Below, in pieces: positions 26,289 through 35,187 of a DNA stretch of 64,000 bases. The position numbers and the translations under genes were made by a program. The first letter of the stretch is position 1; every line of letters begins with the position of its first letter. The stretch covers positions 62,001-126,000 of the forward strand of contig NZ_JACHGU010000003.1 of NCBI RefSeq assembly GCF_014202435.1, written 5' to 3'. The notes beneath the pieces were generated by a model that saw only the letters and a list, made by a program, of their open reading frames with translations, was not told where the DNA came from and made no database searches. This stretch comes from Pseudoxanthomonas broegbernensis. Lineage in GTDB: Bacteria > Pseudomonadota > Gammaproteobacteria > Xanthomonadales > Xanthomonadaceae.

Positions 26289-27421
26289 CAGCGCACCGCC
26301 TGGCCGGCGGGAGAGGCGACCACCGCCTTGCCCTGGCCGTCGTGCTCCAGCACCTGCACCGCGCTGCCTTCGCGCAGCGCGGCCTTGCCCGCCACCACCA
26401 CCGCGTCGCCCGCCTTCAGGCCTTCGCGCACCTCGACCCAGCCCGCGTCGTCGTATCCCAGCTTCAGCTCGGTGCGCGACGCCTTGCCGTCGCGCACCAC
26501 GTAGACCGCCGGCACGCCGCCGTCCTCCAGCAACGCGGTGCGCGGCACCACCAGCGCATCGGCACGCTGGTCGTAGCCGATGCTCAAGCGGCTGAACATG
26601 CCGGGCTGCAGCTCCCCGTCCCCCGGGAAGGCGGCGACCACGCGGAAGGTGCCGGTGCCGACATCGACCACGGGCGAGACCCGGTCCACGGCGCCGGCGA
26701 AGCTGCGGCCGGGCAGCGCGTCGGCCGACAGTTCCACCTTCTGCCCGGGCTTGAGCTTGGCGATCTCGCGCTCGGGCACGTTGAGCGTGGCCTCCAGCCT
26801 GCTGCCGTCGACGATGCGGATGATCGGCGAGTTGATCTGCACGAAGTTGCCGGGCTTGATGTCGCGCGAGGCCACGATGCCGGAGATCGGCGCCACCACG
26901 GTGGTGTAGGACAGCTCCAGCGCGGCCAGGTTGTACTGGGCGCGCACGTTCTCCAGGTCGTAGCGCATCTGGTCCACCTCGCCGGCGCTGATCAGTTGCT
27001 GCGCAACCAGTTGCCGCGCGCGGCTGTAGTTGTTCTCCAGCTTGCGCAGTTGCGCCTCGCCCTGGGCCATGGCCAGGCGCGCGCGGTCCGGGTCCAGCCG
27101 CACCAGCGGCTGGCCCGCCTTGACCTGCTGCCCCTCCTCCACCAGCACCGCCAGCGCCACGCCGGAGGTCTTGGCCACCACCTGCGCCTCGGCGCGCGGT
27201 TCCAGCGCGGCGGTGCCGGTGTAGCTGGCGGCGATCGGACGGTGGCTGGCGGTGGCCACCTCCACCGGGATCGCGTCGGCGGCCTTGTCGGCGGCCCCGG
27301 GCTGGGCGTCGCCCGGCGCGCCCTTGCAGGCCGCCAGCACGGCCACGGCCGATGCGAGGACAGCGATGCGCATCCCTGCGCGGAAGTGGCGGAGGGCGGG
27401 ACGGGCCGTGGCGATATGCAT
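26288..27421 (-). CDS. RND efflux periplasmic adaptor (membrane fusion) lipoprotein
   Basis: The 377-residue HlyD/AcrA-family protein has a lipoprotein signal LASAVAVLAAC, a lipoyl/barrel-sandwich half (GVALAVLVEEGQQVKAGQPLVRLD), a short helical hairpin (RARQLVAQQLISAGEVDQ) and beta-barrel and membrane-proximal domains. It couples the two RND permeases to an outer-membrane channel. The start is uncertain. ATG 27421 gives a 16-residue Arg-rich extension before the signal; ATG 27373 gives a more ordinary lipoprotein signal. Neither has a good ribosome binding site. Confidence 0.92.
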   Translation of the reverse strand: MHIATARPALRHFRAGMRIAVLASAVAVLAACKGAPGDAQPGAADKAADAIPVEVATASHRPIAASYTGTAALEPRAEAQVVAKTSGVALAVLVEEGQQVKAGQPLVRLDPDRARLAMAQGEAQLRKLENNYSRARQLVAQQLISAGEVDQMRYDLENVRAQYNLAALELSYTTVVAPISGIVASRDIKPGNFVQINSPIIRIVDGSRLEATLNVPEREIAKLKPGQKVELSADALPGRSFAGAVDRVSPVVDVGTGTFRVVAAFPGDGELQPGMFSRLSIGYDQRADALVVPRTALLEDGGVPAVYVVRDGKASRTELKLGYDDAGWVEVREGLKAGDAVVVAGKAALREGSAVQVLEHDGQGKAVVASPAGQAVR

Positions 27422-27442
27422 GCGGGGTAGGTCCGAAGCGAT

Positions 27443-27472
27443 GTGATCAGGTGTTGTATGCAAGTAGATCAC
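27443..27472. promoter_or_regulatory. Inverted repeat GTGATC-N18-GATCAC upstream of the efflux operon
   Basis: Perfect 6-bp arms lie 22 bases upstream of the adaptor start, in the region shared with the divergent cytochrome genes. It could be a regulator site. No regulator gene is adjacent, and half-sites this short may be chance. Confidence 0.3.
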
Positions 27473-27649
27473 CCACCCGGATCGACGCCATGCGCCGAAG
27501 GTCATGGTGACCGCCGGGGGATGGTGCGGGATCGAGCGCGAGCCCGCGAGTTTCCGGTTGCGGTGACGCGCGGCTATACTGGCTGAACTGCGCGGTGGAG
27601 GGGTTGATCGCCGCGAACGACTCCATCCGAGACCGATCCGGACCACAGA

Positions 27650-28033
27650 ATGATGCGCCCGCTGCCGCTAGCCGCCTGCCTTGCCCTGGTCACCGCCCTG
27701 CCCTTCGCCACCGCCGCCCAGGAGGCCGACCCGGCTCCGGCCGACGCGCCGCCGGCCGCCGCCGCTCCCGCCGCGGCCACGGCCGGCGACGTGGAACACG
27801 GGCGCCTGCTGAGCTACACCTGCCATGGCTGCCACGGCATCACCGGCTACAAGAACGCCTACCCCAGCTACAAGGTGCCGAAGATCGCCGGCCAGTCGGC
27901 CGAGTACCTGTCGCAGGCCCTGCACGAGTACCAGCAGGGCAAGCGCAAGCACCCGACGATGCGCGCCCAGGCCGAGAGCTTCTCGGCCCAGGACATCGCC
28001 GACATCACCGCCTTCCTGTCCACCCTCAAGTAA
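27650..28033 (+). CDS. Small periplasmic c-type cytochrome
   Basis: The 127-residue protein has a signal peptide (cleavage after ATA, near 23), an Ala/Pro-rich linker and one class-I cytochrome domain. The domain has a haem motif CHGCH (near 62) and a distal Met in KHPTMRAQA. It resembles one half of a cytochrome c4. A TATACT at 27575-27580 may be its -10 element. ATG 27650 and 27653 are adjacent alternatives. The next gene, 7 bases on, encodes a similar domain as a lipoprotein, so together the pair could act like a split c4 electron carrier. Confidence 0.9.
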   Translation: MMRPLPLAACLALVTALPFATAAQEADPAPADAPPAAAAPAAATAGDVEHGRLLSYTCHGCHGITGYKNAYPSYKVPKIAGQSAEYLSQALHEYQQGKRKHPTMRAQAESFSAQDIADITAFLSTLK

Positions 28034-28040
28034 GCAACCC

Positions 28041-28472
28041 ATGTCGACAGCCGTGCACGCCTCGCGTCTCGCCATCGCCCTGACCGCCCTTCTCGCCCTG
28101 GCGGCCTGTTCCGGACAGGACGGTTCCCATGCCGCCGAGGGCGGTACCCGCAGTTCCTCGGCTGGCCTGCCCGATGGCCGCATCGCCATCGGCGAGCAAC
28201 TGGCCAACGCCAAGGGCAAGGCCACCGGGCAGAGCTGCATCGACTGCCACGGCCCGGACGGCAACGTGCCGATCGACGCCACCTACCCCAAGCTCGGCGG
28301 CCAGTACGCCGACTACCTGGCCCGCGCCCTGCAGGACTACCGCAAGGGCGACCGCGACCACGCACTGATGACGCCGCAGGCCACCGGCCTGAGCGACCAG
28401 GACATCGCCGACCTGGCCGCGTGGTTCGCCTCGCGCCCCTCGCAGTTGCGCGACCTGCACGGCGTCTACTGA
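28041..28472 (+). CDS. Lipoprotein c-type cytochrome
   Basis: The 143-residue protein has a lipoprotein signal (LALAACSG, Cys near 24) and one haem domain with CIDCH and the axial Met in HALMTPQA. It shares the layout QYADYLARALQDYRKGDRDH with the preceding cytochrome (SAEYLSQALHEYQQGKRKH). The two probably arose by duplication and diverged in localisation: one soluble, one membrane-tethered. They would carry electrons in the periplasm; the partner oxidase or dehydrogenase is not identifiable here. Confidence 0.9.
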   Translation: MSTAVHASRLAIALTALLALAACSGQDGSHAAEGGTRSSSAGLPDGRIAIGEQLANAKGKATGQSCIDCHGPDGNVPIDATYPKLGGQYADYLARALQDYRKGDRDHALMTPQATGLSDQDIADLAAWFASRPSQLRDLHGVY

Positions 28473-28506
28473 CCGGCCGCGGCCGGCGGCGCCAGCAGGA
28501 CAGCGG

Positions 28507-28536
28507 AAGGCCCGCCTCGGCGGGCCTTCGCTTTTT
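28507..28536 (+). terminator. Intrinsic terminator after the cytochrome pair
   Basis: AAGGCCCGCC and GGCGGGCCTT form a 10-bp stem (28507-28516 with 28519-28528), followed by CGCTTTTT. Confidence 0.75.
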
Positions 28537-28677
28537 CCGCCCGTGCCCGGGTCACAGGGATGGCCTGGGCCGCGACGGCGTGCGTCCGGCATCCCGGGAA
28601 AGCTCCATCGCGCCGCCGGGCGCTTCCGCCGCCCGCGGCCATGACCCTCCGGCGCCGCGAGCCGGCACAATGGGCCG

Positions 28678-30561
28678 ATGGCCTCTCCCTCGACACCCCC
28701 TTCCGCCGCGCCGCGCCGCGAGCGCTCCACCCCCAGCCTGCGCGAGCGCTTCGATGCGATGCGCAACCTGCCACCGTTCCTGCGCCAGATCTGGCAGACC
28801 AGCCCGGGCCTGACCCTGGCCAGCCTCGGCCTGCGCCTGGTACGCGCGCTGATGCCGGTGGTCACCCTGTACATCGGCAAGCTGATCATCGACGAGGCCA
28901 TCCGGCTGGTCGGGCTGGGGCTGGAGTTCGAGAGCCTGGGCGCAGCCCTGCGCGAAGGCCGACTCGACTCCTTGTTGTGGCTGCTGGGCCTGGAGCTCGT
29001 GCTGGCGGTGGGCTCGGACCTGCTGGGCCGATTGGTGAGCTACGCCGACGGCCTGCTCTCGGAACTGTTCACCAACGCCAGCAGCGTGCGCCTGATGGAG
29101 CACGCGGCGACCCTGGACCTGGAGGACTTCGAGGACCCGGACCTGCAGGACAAGCTCGACCGCGCCCGGCGCCAGACCATGAGCCGGATGAACCTGATGA
29201 GCCAGTTGTTCGGCCAGCTCCAGGACGCCATCACCGTGGTCAGCTTCGGCATCGGCCTGCTGGTCTACGCGCCCTGGCTGATCGGGTTGCTGGCCGTGGC
29301 CCTGGTGCCGGCGTTCGTCGGCGAGGCGCACTTCAACGCGCTGGGCTATTCGCTCAACCACCAGTGGACGCCGGAGCGCCGCCAGCTCGAGTACCTGCGC
29401 CAGACCGGCGCCAGCGTGGAAACGGCCAAGGAGGTGAAGATCTTCAACCTCCACCGCTTCCTGATCGACCGCTACCGGGTACTGGCGGACAGGTTCTACC
29501 TGGCCAACCGCGCCCTGGCCCGGCGCCGCGCGCTGTGGGGCGCGGCGCTGACCGCGCTGGGCACGCTGGGCTACTACGTGGCCTACGGCTACATCGCCTG
29601 GCGCACGGTCAAGGGCGATTTCAGCATCGGCGACCTCACCTTCCTGGCCGGCAGCTTCCGTCGCCTGCGCCAGTTGCTGGAAGGCCTGCTGGTCGGCTTC
29701 TCGCAGGTGGCCGGGCAGGCGCTCTACCTGGACGACCTGTTCTCCTTCTTCGAGATCGAGCCGGAGATCGCCTCACGGCCCGGCGCGCTGCCGGTGCCGC
29801 GCCCGATCGAGCGCGGCTTCGCGTTCGAGAACGTCGGCTTCCGCTACCCGGGCGCCGAGCACTGGGCGCTGCGCGGGCTGGAGTTCGAGCTGCGCGCCGG
29901 CGAGGTGCTGGCCCTGGTCGGCGAGAACGGCGCCGGCAAGACCACCCTGGTCAAGCTGCTGGCGCGGCTGTACGACCCGGACGAGGGCCGCATCCTGCTC
30001 GACGGCCGCGACCTGCGCGACTACGACCTGGACGACCTGCGCGCCAATACCGGGGTGATCTTCCAGGACTTCGTGCGCTACCACCTGTCGGCCGGGGAGA
30101 ACATCGGCGTGGGCCGGGTGGAGGCGATGGACGACGACGCCCGCGTCCACGGCGCCGCGCGCCGGGCCATGGCCGACGAGGTGATCGACGCGCTGCCGCA
30201 GGGCTACGAACAGTTGATCGGGCGCCGCTTCAAGACCGGCGTGGACCTGTCCGGCGGCCAGTGGCAGAAGATCGCCATCGCCCGCGCCTACATGCGCGAT
30301 GCCCAGGTGATGATCCTGGACGAACCCACCGCCGCGCTGGACGCGCGCAGCGAGTTCGAGGTGTTCCAGCGTTTCAAGGAATTGTCCCACCGGCGCACCG
30401 CGGTGCTGATCTCGCACCGGTTCTCCAGCGTGCGCATGGCCGACCGGATCCTGGTGCTGGCCGGCGGCCGGGTGGAGGCCAGCGGCACCCATACGGAGCT
30501 GATGGCCCAGGGCGGGCGCTATGCGGAGTTGTTCGAACTGCAGGCCGCCGGCTATCGTTGA
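28678..30561 (+). CDS. ABC transporter, fused permease and ATPase
   Basis: The 627-residue half-transporter has a basic N-terminal tail, a six-helix ABC-exporter membrane domain (about 45-350), and an ATPase domain with Walker A GENGAGKTT, a Q-loop, signature LSGGQWQKIAIAR, Walker B VMILDEPTAALD and a switch His in ISHRFSS. It would work as a homodimer. The substrate cannot be told from sequence; relatives are annotated as lipid, peptide or drug exporters. The gene stands alone after a terminator, about 30 bases before the sugar dehydrogenase gene. Confidence 0.92.
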   Translation: MASPSTPPSAAPRRERSTPSLRERFDAMRNLPPFLRQIWQTSPGLTLASLGLRLVRALMPVVTLYIGKLIIDEAIRLVGLGLEFESLGAALREGRLDSLLWLLGLELVLAVGSDLLGRLVSYADGLLSELFTNASSVRLMEHAATLDLEDFEDPDLQDKLDRARRQTMSRMNLMSQLFGQLQDAITVVSFGIGLLVYAPWLIGLLAVALVPAFVGEAHFNALGYSLNHQWTPERRQLEYLRQTGASVETAKEVKIFNLHRFLIDRYRVLADRFYLANRALARRRALWGAALTALGTLGYYVAYGYIAWRTVKGDFSIGDLTFLAGSFRRLRQLLEGLLVGFSQVAGQALYLDDLFSFFEIEPEIASRPGALPVPRPIERGFAFENVGFRYPGAEHWALRGLEFELRAGEVLALVGENGAGKTTLVKLLARLYDPDEGRILLDGRDLRDYDLDDLRANTGVIFQDFVRYHLSAGENIGVGRVEAMDDDARVHGAARRAMADEVIDALPQGYEQLIGRRFKTGVDLSGGQWQKIAIARAYMRDAQVMILDEPTAALDARSEFEVFQRFKELSHRRTAVLISHRFSSVRMADRILVLAGGRVEASGTHTELMAQGGRYAELFELQAAGYR

Positions 30562-30589
30562 GCCTTCGTCGCCGACCGGAAGTCCCCGC

Positions 30590-31756
30590 ATGCGTCCGTC
30601 CTCGCCCGTACCCGCCGCCCTCGTCCTCGCCGCCGCCCTGTCGGCCTGCCAGCCCGCGCCGGCACCGGCCTCCGCCGCCGAAGCACCGGCGCAGGAGGTT
30701 TCCAGCGACCAGGGCGACGCCAACCTCACCGTGGTCGCGCGCGGCCTGTCCCATCCCTGGGCCGTGGCGCCGCTGCCGGACGGGAGCTTCCTGGTCACCG
30801 AGCGCGGCGGCGCGCTGCGCCGGGTAAGCGCCGACGGCAGCGTCTCGGCGCCGCTGGCCGGAGTGCCGGAAGTTTCCGCGCGCGGCCAGGGCGGACTGCT
30901 CGACGTGGCCCTGGCGCCCGACTTCGCGCAGAGCCGGCGCATCTACCTCAGCTACGCCGAGCCCGGCGACGGCGGCCTGTCCGGCACCGCCGCGGCCTAC
31001 GCCACCCTGGGCGACGATGGCCTCACGGACGTGAGCGTGATCTACCGCCAGGAGCCGAAGGTCAATACCGAGAACCACTACGGCTCGCGCTTTGCCTTCG
31101 ACGACCAGGGCCACGTGTTCATCAGCCAAGGCGAGCGCACCCTGCGGGCGATGTCGCAGGAGCTGGACAAGCTGCAGGGCAAGCTGGTGCGCCTGCACCT
31201 GGACGGCAGCGTGCCCAAGGACAACCCCTTCGTCGGCCGCCAGGACGCGCGCCCGGAGATCTGGAGCTACGGCCACCGCAATTCCCAGGGCCTGGCGTTC
31301 GACCCGCGCACCGGCAAGCTGTGGGAAAGCGAGCACGGCCCGCGCGGCGGCGACGAGATCAACCTGCCCCGGCCGGGCCTGAACTATGGCTGGCCCGTGG
31401 TCACCCACGGAATCGACTATTCCGGCCAGCCGATTCCCGAGGCGGTGGGCAAGGAGCGGGCGGGGATGGAACCGGCCCACTTCGTGTTCGAGGTCTCGCC
31501 CGGCCTGTCGGGCATGGCCTTCTACACCGGCCGGCCGGGCAAGCCGTGGAACGACAGCCTGTTCCTCGGTGCGCTGGCCCAGCGCAACCTGATCCGCCTG
31601 CAGTTGGAGGGCGACCGCGTCGTCGCCGAGGAGCGCCTGCTGCAGGACCTGGGCGAGCGCATCCGCGACGTGCGCGTGGCCGCCGACGGCAACCTGTACC
31701 TGGTCACCGACGAGGACGACGGCAAGCTGCTGAGGCTGGAGCCGCCGCAGGCCTGA
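30590..31756 (+). CDS. PQQ-dependent soluble aldose sugar dehydrogenase-like lipoprotein
   Basis: The 388-residue protein has a lipoprotein signal (LVLAAALSAC) and a six-bladed beta-propeller of the glucose/sorbosone dehydrogenase (YliI/Asd) family. Markers are GLSHPWAVAPLPDGSFLVTE, GGLLDVALAPDF, NHYGSRFAF, YGHRNSQGLAF and LWESEHGPRGGDE. It would oxidise aldoses in the periplasm with PQQ. It could pass electrons to a c-type cytochrome such as those encoded upstream, though that link is inference. No PQQ synthesis genes are in the window. Confidence 0.9.
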   Translation: MRPSSPVPAALVLAAALSACQPAPAPASAAEAPAQEVSSDQGDANLTVVARGLSHPWAVAPLPDGSFLVTERGGALRRVSADGSVSAPLAGVPEVSARGQGGLLDVALAPDFAQSRRIYLSYAEPGDGGLSGTAAAYATLGDDGLTDVSVIYRQEPKVNTENHYGSRFAFDDQGHVFISQGERTLRAMSQELDKLQGKLVRLHLDGSVPKDNPFVGRQDARPEIWSYGHRNSQGLAFDPRTGKLWESEHGPRGGDEINLPRPGLNYGWPVVTHGIDYSGQPIPEAVGKERAGMEPAHFVFEVSPGLSGMAFYTGRPGKPWNDSLFLGALAQRNLIRLQLEGDRVVAEERLLQDLGERIRDVRVAADGNLYLVTDEDDGKLLRLEPPQA

Positions 31757-31854
31757 GCAGGCGCTGCCGTGGCGCGGAGTTGATCCAGCGCAAGGCCGTG
31801 GGGCGGCCGTCGGCTACAATGAGCGGCGAACAGCCTCCCCACGACGCCCTGCCG

Positions 31855-32637
31855 ATGTCCTCCGCCTACGGCACCGAAACGGTGCTCGACGTCCGTCACT
31901 GGACCGACGACTACTTCAGCTTCACCACCACCCGCAACGACGGTTTCCGCTTCGAGAACGGCCAGTTCGTGATGATCGGGCTGCCCACCGAGGGCGGCAA
32001 GCCGATCCTGCGCGCCTACTCCATCGCCAGCGCCAACTGGGAAGAACAACTGGAGTTCTTCAGCATCAAGGTGCCGGACGGCCCGCTGACCTCGCGCCTG
32101 CAGCACATCAGGCCCGGCGACGGCCTGCTGGTGGGGCGCAAGCCCACCGGCACCCTGCTGATCAGCGACCTGCACCCGGGACGCAACCTGTACCTGCTGG
32201 GCACCGGCACCGGCCTGGCGCCATGGCTGTCGGTGATCAAGGACCCGGAGACCTACGAGCGCTTCGAGCGCGTGGTCCTGTGCCACGGCGTGCGCAACGC
32301 GAAGGACCTGGCCTACCGCGACTACTTCGAGAAGGAGCTGCCGCGGCACGAGTTCCTCGGCGAGGCGGTGCGGCAGAAGCTGCTGTACTACCCTGCGGTC
32401 AGCCGCGAGGACTTCCCGAACCGCGGCCGCCTCACCGACCTGATGGACAGCGGCGAAATGATGCGCGCCCTGGGCCTGGAACCGCTGGACCCCGCGTACG
32501 ACCGCGCCATGGTCTGCGGCAGCCCGCAGATGCTGGCCGACTTCCGCGCCCTGCTGGACGGCCGTGGATTCGCCGCCTCGCCGCGGATCGGCAGCCTTGG
32601 CCAGTACGTGTTCGAGCGCGCCTTCGTCGAGAAGTAG
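31855..32637 (+). CDS. fpr: Ferredoxin/flavodoxin-NADP+ reductase
   Basis: The 260-residue FAD enzyme exchanges electrons between NADPH and ferredoxin or flavodoxin. The FAD motif RAYSIAS, NADP-binding GTGTGLAPW, and the C-terminal tail YVFERAFVEK typical of bacterial Fpr are present. ATG 31855 is chosen. An earlier ATG at 31819 would overlap a TACAAT -10 box (31815-31820), so it is probably too early. The gene is monocistronic. Confidence 0.96.
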   Translation: MSSAYGTETVLDVRHWTDDYFSFTTTRNDGFRFENGQFVMIGLPTEGGKPILRAYSIASANWEEQLEFFSIKVPDGPLTSRLQHIRPGDGLLVGRKPTGTLLISDLHPGRNLYLLGTGTGLAPWLSVIKDPETYERFERVVLCHGVRNAKDLAYRDYFEKELPRHEFLGEAVRQKLLYYPAVSREDFPNRGRLTDLMDSGEMMRALGLEPLDPAYDRAMVCGSPQMLADFRALLDGRGFAASPRIGSLGQYVFERAFVEK

Positions 32638-32928
32638 TCCGGACCCGGTCGCGGCAGCGATGGCGGGATGCCCCTGTGGCGTGGCGCGGTGCGAAAGCCA
32701 CGCCCCACGTCTCATGCCAAAAAGAGATTTTGGCGCTTCCGGCGATGGCGGCCATGCGCCTGCGCCGGCAACTGAAGCCAGCGACCGCCGGCCCGGCGCG
32801 GCTCCTTTTGGGGTCGACCCTCTCCACGCCAAGTCGCGGCCCGTGCGGCCGCCCGTGCCTTTTGTCACGGGTCCGCACCCGGTTGCTGCGCTACGCTGGC
32901 CGGATTCGTTTCCGCAGGAACCGTTGTG

Positions 32929-35118
32929 ATGATGAGAACCGGACTTTCCCTGGCCCTGGCCGCCGCCCTTGGATTGAACATGACCGCGTGCAACCGAACC
33001 GACGCCCCCGCGGCCGGCACCGAGGCCGGACAGGCGGCCGCCACCGCCCGCCAGGACAACCCGTTCCTCGTCCAGAGCGACCTGCCGCTGCAATACCCGC
33101 ATTTCGACCGGATCCAGGACGGCGATTTCGCGCCGGCCTTCGACGCGGGCATGGCCGAGCAACTGCAGGAGATCGAGGCGATCGCCGGCAATCCCCAGGC
33201 CCCCACGTTCGACAACACCATCGTCGCCCTGGAGAACAGCGGCCAGACCCTGAACCGCGCGCGCGCGGTGTTCTCCAACCTGGTCGGCACCGACACCAAC
33301 GACGCCCGCAAGCGGTTGCAGGCCGACTACTCGCCCCGGTTCGCCGCGCACCGCGACGCGATCGTGCTCAACGGCCCGCTATTCGCCCGCATCCAGGCCC
33401 TGTACGACACCCGCGACTCGCTGGGCCTGGACGCCGAGGGCCTGCGCCTGGTCGAGCGCTACTACACCGACTACGTCCGCGCCGGCGCCAGGCTGTCCGA
33501 CGCCGACAAGACCAGGCTGAAGGAAATGAACGGCGAACTGGCCCGGCTGGGCACCCGGTTCGACCAGAACGTGCTCAACGAGGTCAACGCCTCGGCCGTG
33601 GTCTTCGACGACGCGCAGGCGCTTGCCGGCTCGACCGAAGCGCAGATCGCCGCGGCCGCCGATGAAGCCGGGCAGCGGGGGCTGGACGGCAAGTACGTGG
33701 TCGCCCTGCTCAACACCACCGGCCAGCCGCCGCTGAGCTACCTGACCGACCGCCAGGCGCGGCAGAAGATCTTCGAGGCGTCCATCGCCCGCGGCAGCCG
33801 CGGCGGCGAATTCGACAACACCGCCATCGTAGCCCAGGTGGCGAAGCTGCGCGCCGAGCGCGCCGCCCTGCTCGGCTACCCCAACCACGCCGCCTACCAG
33901 TTGGAGGAGGCCACCGCCAGGACGCCGCAGGCGGTCAACGACATGCTCGCCAAGCTGGCCCCGGCGGCGGTGGCCAATGCCAGGCGCGAGGCCGCCGAGC
34001 TGCAGAAGACCATCGACCGGGAGCAGGCCGCCAAGGGCGAGCCGAGCTTCCGGCTCGAGCCCTGGGACTGGGCGTTCTACACCGAGAAGGTGCGCCAGGA
34101 AAAGTACGATTTCGACGAATCCCAGCTCAAGCCCTACTTCGAGATGAAGAACGTGCTGGAGAACGGCGTGTTCTTCGCCGCCAGCCAGCTCTACGGGATC
34201 GCCTTCAAGGAACGCACCGACCTGCCCAAGTACCACCCGGACACCTGGACCTACGACGTGTTCGACGCCGACGGCAGCCTGTTGGCGATCTTCATCTTCG
34301 ACCCCTACGCGCGCGCCTCCAAGCGCGGCGGCGCCTGGATGAACTCGTACGTGTCCCAGTCCGGCCTGCGCGGCACGCGGTCGGTGGTGGCCAACCACCT
34401 CAACATCGCCAAGCCGCCGGCCGGCGAGCCCACGCTGATGACCTGGGACGAGGTCACCACCGCGTTCCACGAGTTCGGCCACGCCCTGCACGGCATGTTC
34501 TCGGATGTCGCCTACCCGTATTTCAGCGGCACCAGCGTGCCGCGCGACTTCGTCGAGTTCCCCTCGCAGGTCAACGAGATGTGGGCCGACTGGCCGAGCG
34601 TGCTGGCCAACTACGCCAAGCACCACGACACCGGCGAGCCGATGCCGCAGGCGCTGCTGGACAAGGTGCTGGCCACGGGCAGGTTCAACCAGGGCTTCGC
34701 CACCACCGAGTACCTGGGCGCGGCCATGCTCGACCAGCGCTGGCACCAGATGGACGCCGGGCAGGTACCGGCCGCCGACGGGGTGATGAAGTTCGAGGCC
34801 GACGCGCTGGCCGCCGACGGCATCGCCTATGCCCCGGTGCCGCCGCGCTACCGCACGCCGTACTTCAGCCACATCATGGGCGGCTACTCGGCCGGCTACT
34901 ACGCCTACATCTGGTCCGAGGTCCTGGACGCCAACACCCAGGCGTGGATGCGCGAGCACGGCGGCCTGAAGCGCGAGAACGGCGACCGCTTCCGCGCCAC
35001 CCTGCTCTCGCGCGGCGGCAGCAAGGACGCGATGCAGTTGTTCCGCGACTTCGCCGGCCACGATCCGAGGATCGAGCCGCTGCTGGCCAAGCGCGGGCTG
35101 GACGCCGCCGCGCCCTGA
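32929..35118 (+). CDS. dcp: M3-family peptidyl-dipeptidase, exported lipoprotein (Dcp-like)
   Basis: The 729-residue zinc metallopeptidase removes C-terminal dipeptides from peptides. The motif FHEFGHALHG (near 510) carries both zinc His and the catalytic Glu, with the third ligand Glu about 25 residues on. Unlike cytosolic E. coli Dcp it begins with a lipoprotein signal (LGLNMTAC), so it is envelope-located, as in other Xanthomonadaceae. Three possible starts (GTG 32926, ATG 32929, ATG 32932) follow an AGGA; 32929 is chosen. The 291 bases before it hold only a weak hairpin, GCCAAAA-AGAGA-TTTTGGC (32716-32734). Confidence 0.93.
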   Translation: MMRTGLSLALAAALGLNMTACNRTDAPAAGTEAGQAAATARQDNPFLVQSDLPLQYPHFDRIQDGDFAPAFDAGMAEQLQEIEAIAGNPQAPTFDNTIVALENSGQTLNRARAVFSNLVGTDTNDARKRLQADYSPRFAAHRDAIVLNGPLFARIQALYDTRDSLGLDAEGLRLVERYYTDYVRAGARLSDADKTRLKEMNGELARLGTRFDQNVLNEVNASAVVFDDAQALAGSTEAQIAAAADEAGQRGLDGKYVVALLNTTGQPPLSYLTDRQARQKIFEASIARGSRGGEFDNTAIVAQVAKLRAERAALLGYPNHAAYQLEEATARTPQAVNDMLAKLAPAAVANARREAAELQKTIDREQAAKGEPSFRLEPWDWAFYTEKVRQEKYDFDESQLKPYFEMKNVLENGVFFAASQLYGIAFKERTDLPKYHPDTWTYDVFDADGSLLAIFIFDPYARASKRGGAWMNSYVSQSGLRGTRSVVANHLNIAKPPAGEPTLMTWDEVTTAFHEFGHALHGMFSDVAYPYFSGTSVPRDFVEFPSQVNEMWADWPSVLANYAKHHDTGEPMPQALLDKVLATGRFNQGFATTEYLGAAMLDQRWHQMDAGQVPAADGVMKFEADALAADGIAYAPVPPRYRTPYFSHIMGGYSAGYYAYIWSEVLDANTQAWMREHGGLKRENGDRFRATLLSRGGSKDAMQLFRDFAGHDPRIEPLLAKRGLDAAAP

Positions 35119-35187
35119 TCCCGCCTCCCGGGGCGACCTGCCACCGCGCCGCCTCCGGGCGGCGCGGTGCTTTCCGCGCCGGTGCGC

